Assembly (NCBI RefSeq): GCF_030540765.1
Contig: NZ_JAUOEL010000006.1
Coordinates: 124,001-188,000, forward strand
DNA length: 64,000 bases
Source of the DNA: Flavivirga jejuensis
Lineage (GTDB): Bacteria > Bacteroidota > Bacteroidia > Flavobacteriales > Flavobacteriaceae
Direction of reading: 5' to 3'
The position numbers and the translations under genes were made by a program. Within the stretch, counting starts at the first letter, position 1. Each line of letters starts with the position of its first letter. The notes below the pieces were generated by a model. That model was given only the letters and a program-made list of their open reading frames with translations. It did no database searches and was not told where the DNA came from. Positions 35,497 through 44,637 of this stretch are shown one piece after another.

Positions 35497-36141
35497 ATGA
35501 AGAAACAATTGCTATTTAATCTCATTTTTATATTCAGTATTTCAGGTTTTGCCCAACAATTATATATAGAATATGGATCTAATATTTTATCATTTGATTA
35601 TAAAAACTCACAAGGTATGCCTTTAGATAATCTTTTATCACAGTCTAAAACCTACCTGGGTATGGGATATAGAGATAATATCAATAAAGAAAAAACACTC
35701 TATCTCTCTTTAGGAGCCACTTATAGTGGTTATGGAGTTATAGGAAGTGATCTTAGATTAGATAATTATTATGAGTGGGATGTTAGTTATTTGGGGGTTA
35801 CAGCAGGTTTAGATACTAAGTTGTTTCAATTAAATGATTTTTTATTCTATATAAAAGGGGCTATAGCTACCGAGTTCTTGATAAGAGGAAATCAAACTAT
35901 AAATAATCAAGTATACAATTTAATAGGAAAAGAGGAATTTAATAAAAACATCTTTTTTATAAAAGGAAGCTTAGGCATGCAATACCCTATTTCCAGGAGT
36001 ACGGCTATTTTTGCAAATTATACATTTGGCAAAACAGTACTGATAAATAGTGATACTAGTGAAGAAACATTAAAATTAAATGCACATCAATTTGGATTTG
36101 GTTTTGTTATAAATCTGCCAAATTGTAATTGCGATAATTAA
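35497..36141 (+). CDS. Outer-membrane beta-barrel protein, unknown
   Basis: From the ATG at 35497 the product is 214 aa with a clear signal peptide (about 1-19, FIFSISGFAQQ) and alternating beta strands ending in FGFGFVINLP, typical of small outer-membrane barrels. An upstream in-frame start at 35473 would overlap the previous gene and spoil the signal peptide, so 35497 is chosen. It lies between a T9SS cargo gene and a large fibre-like gene and may help assemble or anchor their products. Confidence 0.75.
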   Translation: MKKQLLFNLIFIFSISGFAQQLYIEYGSNILSFDYKNSQGMPLDNLLSQSKTYLGMGYRDNINKEKTLYLSLGATYSGYGVIGSDLRLDNYYEWDVSYLGVTAGLDTKLFQLNDFLFYIKGAIATEFLIRGNQTINNQVYNLIGKEEFNKNIFFIKGSLGMQYPISRSTAIFANYTFGKTVLINSDTSEETLKLNAHQFGFGFVINLPNCNCDN

Positions 36142-36148
36142 ACAAAAT

Positions 36149-38044
36149 ATGAAAATGAGACCTACTTATTTAACTTTTTTATTATTAATATTAACGTGTT
36201 TTAGTTATGCACAAACAGATGGAATTACGTATCAAGCAGTTATTATAGATAATAATCCACAGGAAATACCAGGCGTAGATATTCCATCTAACAATATACC
36301 TAATACAGCATTACAGGTTAGATTTACAATTATAGATAATTTGAATAATTCCGAATATCAAGAAACTCATAATACAACAACCAATGCCTATAGTATGATT
36401 AATTTAGTGATAGGCAAAGGCACACCTAACATTGGAGCATTTGATGAGATATATTGGAATAACTCTAAATTTTTAATGGTAGAAATCGATTTAAATGATG
36501 GTAATGGAATGATTGAATTTAGTTACCAAGAGCTCACCTATATACCATATGTAAGGCATAGAGAAATTATAGCAACGTCTACTTTAGATGTCGATGGAGT
36601 TACTAATTTAAATAGTGATTTATTTGTGAACAATGGTTCTTCAACTACCTTATCAGGAAATTTAACAGTACAAGGAACATCATTATTTCAAGATGATATA
36701 ACTGTAGAAGGAACATCATTATTTCAAGACAATATAACAGTAGAAGGAACATCATTGTTTCAAGACGATATAACAGTAGAAGGCACGTCAAATTTAAATG
36801 ATCAGGTAACCATTAATGCTAATATAACAGGAGGTGAAGAGAGTTATGAAGCATATCCATTAAGAATAGAAGGCAGCCAGCAAGGTATTGCAGTTAGATT
36901 AACAGCGGGTACTCCAAATAATTCTAATAATTTTATCACCTTTTTTGATAATGGAGGTAATGCTGTAGGTCGTATAGAGGGAGAAACAACAGCAGAAGCA
37001 GCTAGTGATCCAGAGTTTATTTATGAAGAGTCTATTTTGATAGCTGAAGAAGTAAAAGCAGGCGTAAATGTTGCTTCATCATTTACACCAATCGTTGTAG
37101 GAGGTGTGGGAGCTGCAACAGGTCCCTGTGGCCCTTGTATTGCCTCGGCGGCAGCAGATTTAGCTTTGGCAACAGCAAATTTGGTTACTTTTAATCTTTT
37201 CGCTTTATCTAATTTGGGGGTAACATACCAATCGGGTTCTGCAGATTATGCCGAATGGCTAGAACGAAGCAACTTTGGTGAAAAAATGAGTGCAGGTGAT
37301 ATTGTAGGGGTAAATGGAGGAAAAATTTCTAAGTATACAATGAATTCACAACACTATATGGTTGTTTCTACTAAACCAGCCATATTGGGTAATATGCCAA
37401 TGCAGGGGAATGAAGCATTATATGAAAAAGTAGCCTTTATGGGGCAAATTCCAGTGAAAGTTAGAGGTATTGTCTTGCAAGGAGATTATATCATACCTTC
37501 TGGTCTTAATGATGGAACAGGAATAGGTGTTTCACCTCAAAAAATAAAAGCAGAACAGTATCGCGAAATTGTTGGCGTAGCATGGTCTGAAGCATTGATA
37601 AATAATGGTGTATCAATGATAAATATGGCTATAGGTTTAAACGCTAACGACGTGGCTAATTTGGCTATAGAACAAGAAAAAAAGATTAAAGTTTTAGAAG
37701 ATAAATTCAAAACTTTAGAGCAGCGTTTATTAGCATTAGAACATGGTTCTGTTGAAGTTGTAAATTTAGAAAAAACGACCACAGAAAAGGAAAATAAGAC
37801 ACCTCAAAAAGAACTGTCAAGGTCTCAATTAGTTGCATCTTATATGCCTCCTGAGTTAAGTGATGAAATTATGGAAGAGGCTATGTTATATTTAGAAAAT
37901 GGATATAAGAATAATGGGATTGACATAGAAAACCACCCTGGATTAAATAAATTATTTAACGATTCTAATTATAGAAAAAAGATTATAGCCAAAACAAAGG
38001 CTAATTATAAAAAATCTTATAAGAAGCTTTTAGAAAAAAACTAG
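36149..38044 (+). CDS. Exported fibre-like protein with 12-residue repeats
   Basis: The 631-aa protein has a signal peptide (about 1-21, LLILTCFSYAQ) and an N-terminal domain beginning TDGITYQAVIID, common in flavobacterial exported proteins. Four tandem 12-residue repeats of the type TVEGTSLFQDDI follow (about 173-222), the pattern of a trimeric beta-helix stalk. Further on are SGSADYAEWLERS (about 364), resembling the ADYAE motif at the start of tail-fibre and intramolecular-chaperone domains, and a short coiled coil (LEDKFKTLEQRLLALE, near 516-531). The tail is charged and helical. No T9SS sorting domain is visible on it. A surface appendage is inferred. Confidence 0.75.
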   Translation: MKMRPTYLTFLLLILTCFSYAQTDGITYQAVIIDNNPQEIPGVDIPSNNIPNTALQVRFTIIDNLNNSEYQETHNTTTNAYSMINLVIGKGTPNIGAFDEIYWNNSKFLMVEIDLNDGNGMIEFSYQELTYIPYVRHREIIATSTLDVDGVTNLNSDLFVNNGSSTTLSGNLTVQGTSLFQDDITVEGTSLFQDNITVEGTSLFQDDITVEGTSNLNDQVTINANITGGEESYEAYPLRIEGSQQGIAVRLTAGTPNNSNNFITFFDNGGNAVGRIEGETTAEAASDPEFIYEESILIAEEVKAGVNVASSFTPIVVGGVGAATGPCGPCIASAAADLALATANLVTFNLFALSNLGVTYQSGSADYAEWLERSNFGEKMSAGDIVGVNGGKISKYTMNSQHYMVVSTKPAILGNMPMQGNEALYEKVAFMGQIPVKVRGIVLQGDYIIPSGLNDGTGIGVSPQKIKAEQYREIVGVAWSEALINNGVSMINMAIGLNANDVANLAIEQEKKIKVLEDKFKTLEQRLLALEHGSVEVVNLEKTTTEKENKTPQKELSRSQLVASYMPPELSDEIMEEAMLYLENGYKNNGIDIENHPGLNKLFNDSNYRKKIIAKTKANYKKSYKKLLEKN

Positions 38045-38118
38045 AATAAACAGAACGTAACGTTTTTAAACTAAAAAATCTTGAAACTGACTATCCTTAC
38101 CTTTACAAGCAGGTAGTC

Positions 38119-38190
38119 ATGGATATTAACTTCAATAAAAAAGAAGATCATAATAAACTCTTACTCTTCTGATTAAACAACCGCTTGGAA
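38119..38190 (+). pseudogene. Duplicated 5' fragment of the downstream carboxylase gene
   Basis: From the ATG at 38119 about 49 bases are nearly identical to the first bases of the carboxylase gene at 39740 (one A-for-C change), and weaker similarity continues for about 25 more. It encodes MDINFNKKEDHNKLLLF and then a stop, so it is only a scar. Similarity begins abruptly at the start codon: the upstream bases of the two copies differ. Confidence 0.85.
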
Positions 38191-38243
38191 AAGTTTTTTT
38201 AAATTATGTGGTTTTTTCACACACCATTCTAAATCATGCTTTT

Positions 38244-38251
38244 TATATTTA
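38244..38251 (+). promoter_or_regulatory. Candidate -7 box before the first small secreted protein gene
   Basis: TATATTTA lies 25 bases before the ATG. The surrounding bases (TTTTTTCACAC, TTCTAAATCATGCTTTT, AACCCCATG) are repeated before the second gene at 38787, where the box is the consensus TATATTTG. Confidence 0.45.
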
Positions 38252-38276
38252 GATAAATAATTTAAAATTAAACCCC

Positions 38277-38633
38277 ATGAAAAAACTTTTTTTTATTGCT
38301 CTTTTTGCAATCGGATTATCAACCACAGTACACTCACAATGTGTTTCAGATTATAATTATAATGATATTACTTTATGCGGCTTAGATGAAGTAATAAACT
38401 TTAATGGAGGAAACAGTGGCGGTAATCATTGTATTATTTGGGTTAATGGTTCTAACAAATATGCTAGTATTTATATAGGTGGCACTGAATATTCTGCATC
38501 ATTACAGTATAGATATCTTTTGGCTGGCTTAGACATGTACTATGTAGAAATAGATGTTGATGATGATACTTATGCGTTCATGGTAGGAGTAAATGGTTAC
38601 GCCCTTGAGGAATACGACATTTGCAAAAACTAA
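38277..38633 (+). CDS. Small secreted protein, unknown (copy 1)
   Basis: The 118-aa product has a signal peptide (about 1-20, FFIALFAIGLSTTVHSQ) and a roughly 97-residue mature part rich in Tyr, Asn, Gly and Asp with a few cysteines (CVSDYNYNDITLCGLDE; ...YDICKN). The signal peptide and upstream region are nearly the same as those of the next gene, while the mature parts have diverged strongly. It lies in the segment inserted between the carboxylase fragment and the intact carboxylase gene. No family recognised. Confidence 0.7.
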   Translation: MKKLFFIALFAIGLSTTVHSQCVSDYNYNDITLCGLDEVINFNGGNSGGNHCIIWVNGSNKYASIYIGGTEYSASLQYRYLLAGLDMYYVEIDVDDDTYAFMVGVNGYALEEYDICKN

Positions 38634-38750
38634 TTTCAATGCGATTTATATAACATCGCATAGAAGTATTATTTATTCGAAAAAAACATTTATATATTAA
38701 AACTTCTCATTTATGTGTTTTTTTCACACGTCGTTCTAAATCATGCTTTT

Positions 38751-38758
38751 TATATTTG
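38751..38758 (+). promoter_or_regulatory. Candidate -7 box before the second small secreted protein gene
   Basis: TATATTTG, a perfect TAnnTTTG match, lies 28 bases before the ATG in an upstream region duplicated from the first copy. No clear -33 TTG. Confidence 0.5.
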
Positions 38759-38786
38759 AGATAAACAATTTAAAATTTTAAACCCC

Positions 38787-39146
38787 ATGAAAAAACTATT
38801 TTTTATTGCATTATTTGTTATCGGATTAACAACTACAATTCAGGCACAATGTCTAAACCCATCTAACACTCCTGGATATACTGGATCTACTGGTTTTCTA
38901 GATATATTTACATTTGGTAGTGATTCTATCGATGTGGGAATAAGTGTTTCCTCTGAAACATTTACAATAGATGCTCAAATAATAAATTTAACCAATATGG
39001 GTACGTATTATGGCCCTTATTATCTAGAAGGTGGTGAAACATTTTATTTTGCTGAAATTACATATGGAGGTTATACTTATTATGCTGATATATCCAAGAG
39101 TCATCTTAGTGGTTTAATAGATCATTGGGAGGTTTGTAGATATTAA
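38787..39146 (+). CDS. Small secreted protein, unknown (copy 2)
   Basis: The 119-aa product has the same kind of signal peptide as the preceding gene (FFIALFVIGLTTTIQAQC) and a Tyr/Gly/Ser-rich mature region ending in WEVCRY, matching the YDICKN end of copy 1. The pair is spaced about 510 bases apart and shares its promoter region. This fits tandem duplication followed by rapid divergence of the mature protein, as in surface-exposed or effector-like proteins. The function is unknown. Confidence 0.7.
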   Translation: MKKLFFIALFVIGLTTTIQAQCLNPSNTPGYTGSTGFLDIFTFGSDSIDVGISVSSETFTIDAQIINLTNMGTYYGPYYLEGGETFYFAEITYGGYTYYADISKSHLSGLIDHWEVCRY

Positions 39147-39739
39147 ACAATATATAAACTTACTCGTTGTACATTTAAGGAAGCTTTCTTATTTTTAAGG
39201 GTATTAATATCATATTTAGGCTTAATAATTCTATACCCCTAACCAAAGTATCAAAGTTATTTCTAAACTAAACCATTTAATTGATTTGTGAGATTTTTAT
39301 CTTAAACGCACAACGGGTTAAACTTATACTTTTTTATTTGTATTATTTTATTCCCTTTCTCTTTCGTCGAACTCAAATTTGTAGATCCTCTTCAAATTTT
39401 TCACAGACACAATAATATATTTTCACTAACTTATAATTCTTATCATTGGTTTTTGCATTCAAAAAAAACCTGTTGAAATAAACTTTCTATGCGCTTAAAA
39501 TCAGTATATTAAATAATTTTTAACTGTGTTTTTTCAACTAATCAAACTTGTTTTTTTTATTATTCCCAACTCTCAATTTGCATTTCTTCCTAATCAATAA
39601 TCATTTGTTACCAAATTGATATAAAGACTAACATAATTATTAATAGTGGATATTAAAAAAAAACTTAAATCTTACAAAAAAGGATTAATCTAAAAATTTA
39701 AACTTTTGTACTTTAGCGACAAACTAACTAATATATTAC
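39147..39739. other. Gene-free AT-rich gap
   Basis: This 593-base stretch shows no open frame, hairpin terminator or repeat that I can recognise. It probably contains the carboxylase promoter; TACTTTAG at 39709-39716 is a one-mismatch -7 candidate. Confidence 0.5.
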
Positions 39740-41368
39740 ATGGATATTAACTTCAATAAAAACGAAGATCATAATAAACTCTTACTTTCAGAATTAAAAA
39801 AACGCTTAGCACAAGTAAGCCTTGGTGGCGGAAAAAGCCGTATAGAAAAACTTCACAGCAAAGGAAAAATGACTGCTAGAGAACGTATTAATTATCTATT
39901 AGATGCTAAGTCTAAATCTGTAGAAATTGCTGCTTTTGCTGGAGAAGATATGTACAAAGAGCATGGAGGCTGCCCTTCTGGGGGTGTTGTTGTTAAAATG
40001 GGCTATATAAAGGGCAAACAATGCATAGTTGTTGCTAATGATGCTACAGTTAAAGCCGGGGCTTGGTTTCCTATTACTGGCAAAAAAAACTTAAGAGCTC
40101 AAGAAATTGCTATCGAAAATAAACTTCCTATTATTTACTTGGTAGATTCTGCCGGGGTGTATTTACCGCTTCAAGATGAAATATTCCCCGATAAAGAACA
40201 TTTTGGACGTATTTTTAGAAATAATGCCATTATGAGTAGTATGGGAATTACCCAAATTGCCGCTGTTATGGGAAGTTGTGTTGCTGGAGGAGCTTATTTG
40301 CCTATTATGAGTGATGAGGCTTTAATTGTTGATAAAACAGGCAGCATCTTTCTTGCGGGGAGTTATTTGGTAAAAGCTGCTATTGGAGAAACCATTGATA
40401 ATGAAACTTTGGGAGGTGCAACCACGCATTGCGAAATTTCTGGAGTAACCGATTATAAAGCCAAAGATGACAAGGATGCTTTAGATACTATTCAAAATAT
40501 TATCGATAAAATTGGTGATTACGATAAAACGGGTTTTAATCGCTCCGCTTCAAAAAAGCCAAAAGAAAACCCAGAAGATATTTATGGAATTTTGCCTAAA
40601 TCCAGAGCCGATCAATATGATATGTATGACATTATAAAGCGATTGGTCGACAATTCTGAGTTTGATGAATATAAAGCAGGCTATGGACAAACCATTATAA
40701 CCTGCTATGCCAGAATTGATGGCTGGGCAGTTGGCATTGTTGCTAATCAACGTAAATTGGTTAAAACAAAAAAAGGTGAAATGCAATTTGGCGGTGTTAT
40801 TTATAATGATAGTGCCGACAAAGCAACACGTTTTATTGCGAATTGTAATCAGAAAAAGATCCCATTAGTATTTTTACAAGATGTTACGGGTTTTATGGTT
40901 GGTAGTAAAAGTGAGCATGGTGGTATTATTAAAGATGGTGCCAAAATGGTAAATGCCGTTAGTAATTCTGTGGTTCCAAAGTTTACGATTATTATCGGAA
41001 ATAGTTATGGTGCTGGAAATTATGCTATGTGTGGAAAGGCTTACGATCCTAGATTGATTGTTGCGTGGCCTAGTGCAGAATTGGCGGTTATGAGTGGTAA
41101 TTCGGCAGCCAAAGTATTATTACAAATCGAAAAAGCTTCATTAGAAAAGAAAGGCGAAAAAATTACGCCTGAAAAAGAAGCTAAGCTTTTTAATAAGATA
41201 AAAGACAGATACGACAATCAAGTATCTCCTTATTATGCTGCTGCACGTATTTGGACGGATGCTATTATCGACCCCTTAGATACTCGAAATTGGATTAGTA
41301 TGGGCATTGAAGCCGCTAACCACGCTCCTATTGAAAAACCATTTAATTTAGGAATATTGCAAGTATAA
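39740..41368 (+). CDS. Acyl-CoA carboxylase, carboxyltransferase (beta) subunit
   Basis: The 542-aa protein has both halves of the carboxyltransferase fold. The N-terminal half has GKMTARERINYLLD, then PIIYLVDSAGVYLP and MGSCVAGGAYLPIM. The C-terminal half has IPLVFLQDVTGFMVG, IIIGNSYGAGNYAMCG and AWPSAELAVMSGNSA. These form the acyl-CoA and biotin-carboxyl sites. Sequence features (DEIFPDKEHFGRIFRN) are closest to methylcrotonyl-CoA carboxylase, which acts in leucine breakdown, but propionyl- or geranyl-CoA specificity cannot be excluded. No biotin carboxylase subunit is adjacent. A copy of its first codons lies 1.6 kb upstream. Confidence 0.9.
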   Translation: MDINFNKNEDHNKLLLSELKKRLAQVSLGGGKSRIEKLHSKGKMTARERINYLLDAKSKSVEIAAFAGEDMYKEHGGCPSGGVVVKMGYIKGKQCIVVANDATVKAGAWFPITGKKNLRAQEIAIENKLPIIYLVDSAGVYLPLQDEIFPDKEHFGRIFRNNAIMSSMGITQIAAVMGSCVAGGAYLPIMSDEALIVDKTGSIFLAGSYLVKAAIGETIDNETLGGATTHCEISGVTDYKAKDDKDALDTIQNIIDKIGDYDKTGFNRSASKKPKENPEDIYGILPKSRADQYDMYDIIKRLVDNSEFDEYKAGYGQTIITCYARIDGWAVGIVANQRKLVKTKKGEMQFGGVIYNDSADKATRFIANCNQKKIPLVFLQDVTGFMVGSKSEHGGIIKDGAKMVNAVSNSVVPKFTIIIGNSYGAGNYAMCGKAYDPRLIVAWPSAELAVMSGNSAAKVLLQIEKASLEKKGEKITPEKEAKLFNKIKDRYDNQVSPYYAAARIWTDAIIDPLDTRNWISMGIEAANHAPIEKPFNLGILQV

Positions 41369-41406
41369 TATAATAAAACACTTTCAACCCCAAATTTGTT
41401 TAGATT

Positions 41407-43401
41407 ATGAAAAAAAGAAATATTTTACGCATACTAGGCCTACTGTTTACTAGTTATGTGTTATACTTAGTCTATACCTTCTATATCGATAATAATGACA
41501 ATATAAAGTCCATTTATTTGGTTCCTAATGATGCTGTTTATATCATTGAAAGTCAGAAACCGATTGATAATTGGAATGCTATAAGTAAAAGTGATATTTG
41601 GAAACACCTAAATACCAATGCTTATTTTAATAACCTTTCCGAAAGTCTTAATAAGCTAGACACCATCTTTAAACAAGATGAAAGTACTTTTAAAAGACTA
41701 GGAAACAGAGATATACTTATATCTGCTCATGTTTATGCGCCAGGAAAATATGATTTTTTCTATGTTATTGATTTACAGAAAATAGCAAAACTAAATGTAC
41801 TAAAAAATCATTTAAACACATTTACTAATGATAATTTTAAAATAAGTAAGCGCAAATATCATGAGCATCAAATAACAGAAATTTTCGATATAAAAACTCA
41901 TGAAACACTATACATGAGCTTCATAAAAAATCAAATGATTGTGTCGTATATGCATACACTCGTTGAAGCTTCAATAGATCAATATTTAGAACCTCAGATT
42001 GGAAGAGATCTTAATTTTATAGAAGTAAGCAGAGAAGTTGGTTATAATGATATGTTTCGTTTATATTTTCAGTATGACTATTTAGATGATTTTATTGAGG
42101 TTTTTTCGAAAGAACCTAGTGATTTTGGAAAAACATTAAGCAACAGCTTAGAGTTTAGTGGTTTTAGCTTTGATCTAGATGATAATACCATAATAGCAAA
42201 TGGCATAACAAATTTTAATGATAAAGCAAACGCCTACTTAAAAGCTCTAAAAAAATCTGGAAAAAGCACACGTAGCATTAGCAAAGTGGCACCAAAACAA
42301 ACAGCACTTTATTTAAGTTTTTCGTTTAGTAGCTTTAATGAGTTTTATAATAATTTTGAAACCATTCAGAAAGAAGATCCAGAGCAATTTAAAAGTTATT
42401 TAGATGGGATAGAAAAAGTAGAAAACTTTTTGAAGATAGACTTAAAAGAAAATTTTATTAGTTGGATAGATGATGAAATAGCCCTACTCCAACTGCATTC
42501 AACAGTCTCTCAATCTAAAAAAGATGTCGCCATTGTTCTAAAAACGAATGATAGTGAAAATGCAAAAAAACATTTAGACTTTATTTTAGAACAAATACGA
42601 AAACGTAGCCCTGTAAAATTTAAAGAAGTTAATTATAAAGGTTATCCCATTAACTTTATGTCCATTAAAGGTTTTTTTAAACTCCTCATAGGAAATTTAT
42701 TTAAAGACGTTGATAAACCTTATTTTACTATAATAGAAGATTATGTGGTATTTAGCAATCACCCCAATACCTTAAAAAGTATTATAAATAGTTATACAAC
42801 TAAAGAAACTCTAGACACTTTTGAAGCCTATAAAGATTTTAACGATATGTTTGATAGCAGATGCAGTGCTTTTACCTATATAAACGCTCCTAATCTATAT
42901 AATAGTGTGTATCATTCTGTAGATACAAATACAAAAAAACAGTTAAAGACGAATAAAGATTATTTTATTTGTTTTCCGCAAATTGGTATTCAATTAACAT
43001 CGGAAAAAGACTTTTTTGAAAGTAAAATAGTTATCGATTATGAAGATCCAGAGATTGTAAAAACAAAATATACCTTTACAGATACAAACATCAAACCTAA
43101 AACAAACACACGCGCTCAATTAATAGAAATTACCGAAGAAAATTTAAACAAAGAAACTATTTTCAATATTCCCGAAATTTATCCTACAGATTTAACTGCT
43201 AAAGAATTTATAAAAAAGCACGCGAATGGAAAGGTTAAATTTTCTGTTGAACTAAAAGACGGATTAAAACATGGAGACTATAACGAGTATTATAAAAATG
43301 GAAAACTAAAAATCTCTGGAAAGTATTCTAAAGACGAACAAAATGGTACTTGGCGTGTTTATAATTTTGATGAAGATTTAATATTTAAAAAGCGGTTTTA
43401 A
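41407..43401 (+). CDS. Membrane-anchored protein with C-terminal MORN-like repeats, unknown
   Basis: The 664-aa protein has one N-terminal membrane helix (about 8-26) and a large extracytoplasmic region of repeating alpha/beta segments (YLVPNDAVYIIES; DILISAHVYAPGKYDFFYVID; DVAIVLKTNDSENAKKHLD). The layout recalls the uncharacterised DUF3352-type proteins. The last 60 residues contain MORN-like units (LKDGLKHGDYNEYYKNGKLK, then ISGKYSKDEQNGTWRVYNF). It is 38 bases after the carboxylase gene and 34 before another membrane protein gene, so co-transcription is possible. Function unknown. Confidence 0.72.
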   Translation: MKKRNILRILGLLFTSYVLYLVYTFYIDNNDNIKSIYLVPNDAVYIIESQKPIDNWNAISKSDIWKHLNTNAYFNNLSESLNKLDTIFKQDESTFKRLGNRDILISAHVYAPGKYDFFYVIDLQKIAKLNVLKNHLNTFTNDNFKISKRKYHEHQITEIFDIKTHETLYMSFIKNQMIVSYMHTLVEASIDQYLEPQIGRDLNFIEVSREVGYNDMFRLYFQYDYLDDFIEVFSKEPSDFGKTLSNSLEFSGFSFDLDDNTIIANGITNFNDKANAYLKALKKSGKSTRSISKVAPKQTALYLSFSFSSFNEFYNNFETIQKEDPEQFKSYLDGIEKVENFLKIDLKENFISWIDDEIALLQLHSTVSQSKKDVAIVLKTNDSENAKKHLDFILEQIRKRSPVKFKEVNYKGYPINFMSIKGFFKLLIGNLFKDVDKPYFTIIEDYVVFSNHPNTLKSIINSYTTKETLDTFEAYKDFNDMFDSRCSAFTYINAPNLYNSVYHSVDTNTKKQLKTNKDYFICFPQIGIQLTSEKDFFESKIVIDYEDPEIVKTKYTFTDTNIKPKTNTRAQLIEITEENLNKETIFNIPEIYPTDLTAKEFIKKHANGKVKFSVELKDGLKHGDYNEYYKNGKLKISGKYSKDEQNGTWRVYNFDEDLIFKKRF

Positions 43402-43435
43402 TGCTTATCAATGAAATAAATTAAACAAAAATAAA

Positions 43436-44125
43436 ATGGTAGTATTCAATATTCATGCTGTAATAGTTATTTTACTAGTTCTTGGAGTAAACTATTTATT
43501 ATCCTTCATTTTTCCTGATTTTCAAAACCGGAGTCATCCTTTTTTTTGGTTAGCCTTTTCTGTTATTGCCGGAATTACGGAACAAACAAAATTAAAAGGA
43601 AGATTATTTTGGTTGCCTTTATGGTTAATAGGTCTTTTTGTTTTTACAAAAATATCTATTAGCGAATATCAAAAAAACGATTCTTTAACAGCTCCAATAA
43701 TTTTTCTTGTTATAGTTATAATTGCTTTTTTATTAATTAAAGTCTTTAATATTAAAGGATGGAATAAGGCAAAACAACACTTGAAAAGGCTAAAAGAAAC
43801 AAATCATGATGTTAACAATATTGAACAATCCTCCCTTTTAAAACAAGCCTTTTTCCTGCCTCGTTTTTTTATTCCTGATAGTGACATACAACTTATGTTT
43901 TTTGGAAAAATATATAATAAGATATATACATTATGGTTTTCTAAGCCTGAAAGAATTTCACATTATTTAAAACTTATCACTCTTATAAAAAATACAATAT
44001 CTGAAGAATTGTTTAATGCTAAAGTTTCTGTTCTTAACGATAGGCTTATAAAATTAAGAGAAGGTAAAGTCACCTCAATAGATGAATATTTAGTAAAAAA
44101 TATTGAAGAAGTTCTAAAAAAATAG
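43436..44125 (+). CDS. Membrane protein, unknown
   Basis: The 229-aa protein has four hydrophobic segments in its first 110 residues (about 7-25, 37-50, 57-72 and 87-105) and a charged helical cytosolic half (about 110-229: KAKQHLKRLKETNHDVNNIE; SEELFNAKVSVLNDRLIKL). No family recognised. It is the third gene of a plus-strand run after the carboxylase and MORN-tailed protein genes. Confidence 0.68.
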   Translation: MVVFNIHAVIVILLVLGVNYLLSFIFPDFQNRSHPFFWLAFSVIAGITEQTKLKGRLFWLPLWLIGLFVFTKISISEYQKNDSLTAPIIFLVIVIIAFLLIKVFNIKGWNKAKQHLKRLKETNHDVNNIEQSSLLKQAFFLPRFFIPDSDIQLMFFGKIYNKIYTLWFSKPERISHYLKLITLIKNTISEELFNAKVSVLNDRLIKLREGKVTSIDEYLVKNIEEVLKK

Positions 44126-44214
44126 AAGCCTAACACTAAATAAAGGATTTTAAGTTTTTTATTTTCTCGTGAAAATTCTGTATATTAATGATTGAAAATC
44201 AATAACTTTTAATC

Positions 44215-44637
44215 ATGGGAACAATAAAAACACTAAACAAGTGGGCCAATGCACATACGTATTTACCTCTTGATTTATTACGTGTCGCTTTAGGTGTCTT
44301 TTTATTTATAAAAGGCATCAGTTTTATGTCAGACAGTGCCATGCTAATGGAATTATTTAAACCAATCCAAAATTTAGCTGGGGGTATGATGGTTATTCAC
44401 TATGTGGCTCCTGCTCATTTTATTGGAGGGGTCTTAATTTCTTTTGGATTACTTACCAGATGGGTTATTATTGCACAACTACCTATTTTAGTAGGAGCTA
44501 TTATTATAAATTTTGTTGGTGAAATGAATTCTAATAATTTATTATTCGCTATTATAACATTATTAGTTTGTGCCTTTTTCTTATTATATGGTTCTGGAAA
44601 AAACTCCCTGGATTATTATTTTAAAATGCAGAAATAA
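44215..44637 (+). CDS. DoxX-family membrane protein
   Basis: The 140-aa protein has four membrane helices, with the DoxX-like pattern LPLDLLRVALGVFLFIKG at the first helix and a His-rich loop (IHYVAPAHFIGGVLISFGLL) before the third. DoxX-type proteins are small membrane proteins variously linked to thiol or redox chemistry; the actual role here is not shown. It stands alone after a 90-base gap. Confidence 0.82.
   Translation: MGTIKTLNKWANAHTYLPLDLLRVALGVFLFIKGISFMSDSAMLMELFKPIQNLAGGMMVIHYVAPAHFIGGVLISFGLLTRWVIIAQLPILVGAIIINFVGEMNSNNLLFAIITLLVCAFFLLYGSGKNSLDYYFKMQK

Noticed and set aside
39147-39739. Search for a small gene or RNA in the 593-base gap before the carboxylase gene
   Set aside because: All frames are short and low in complexity; nothing supportable was found.
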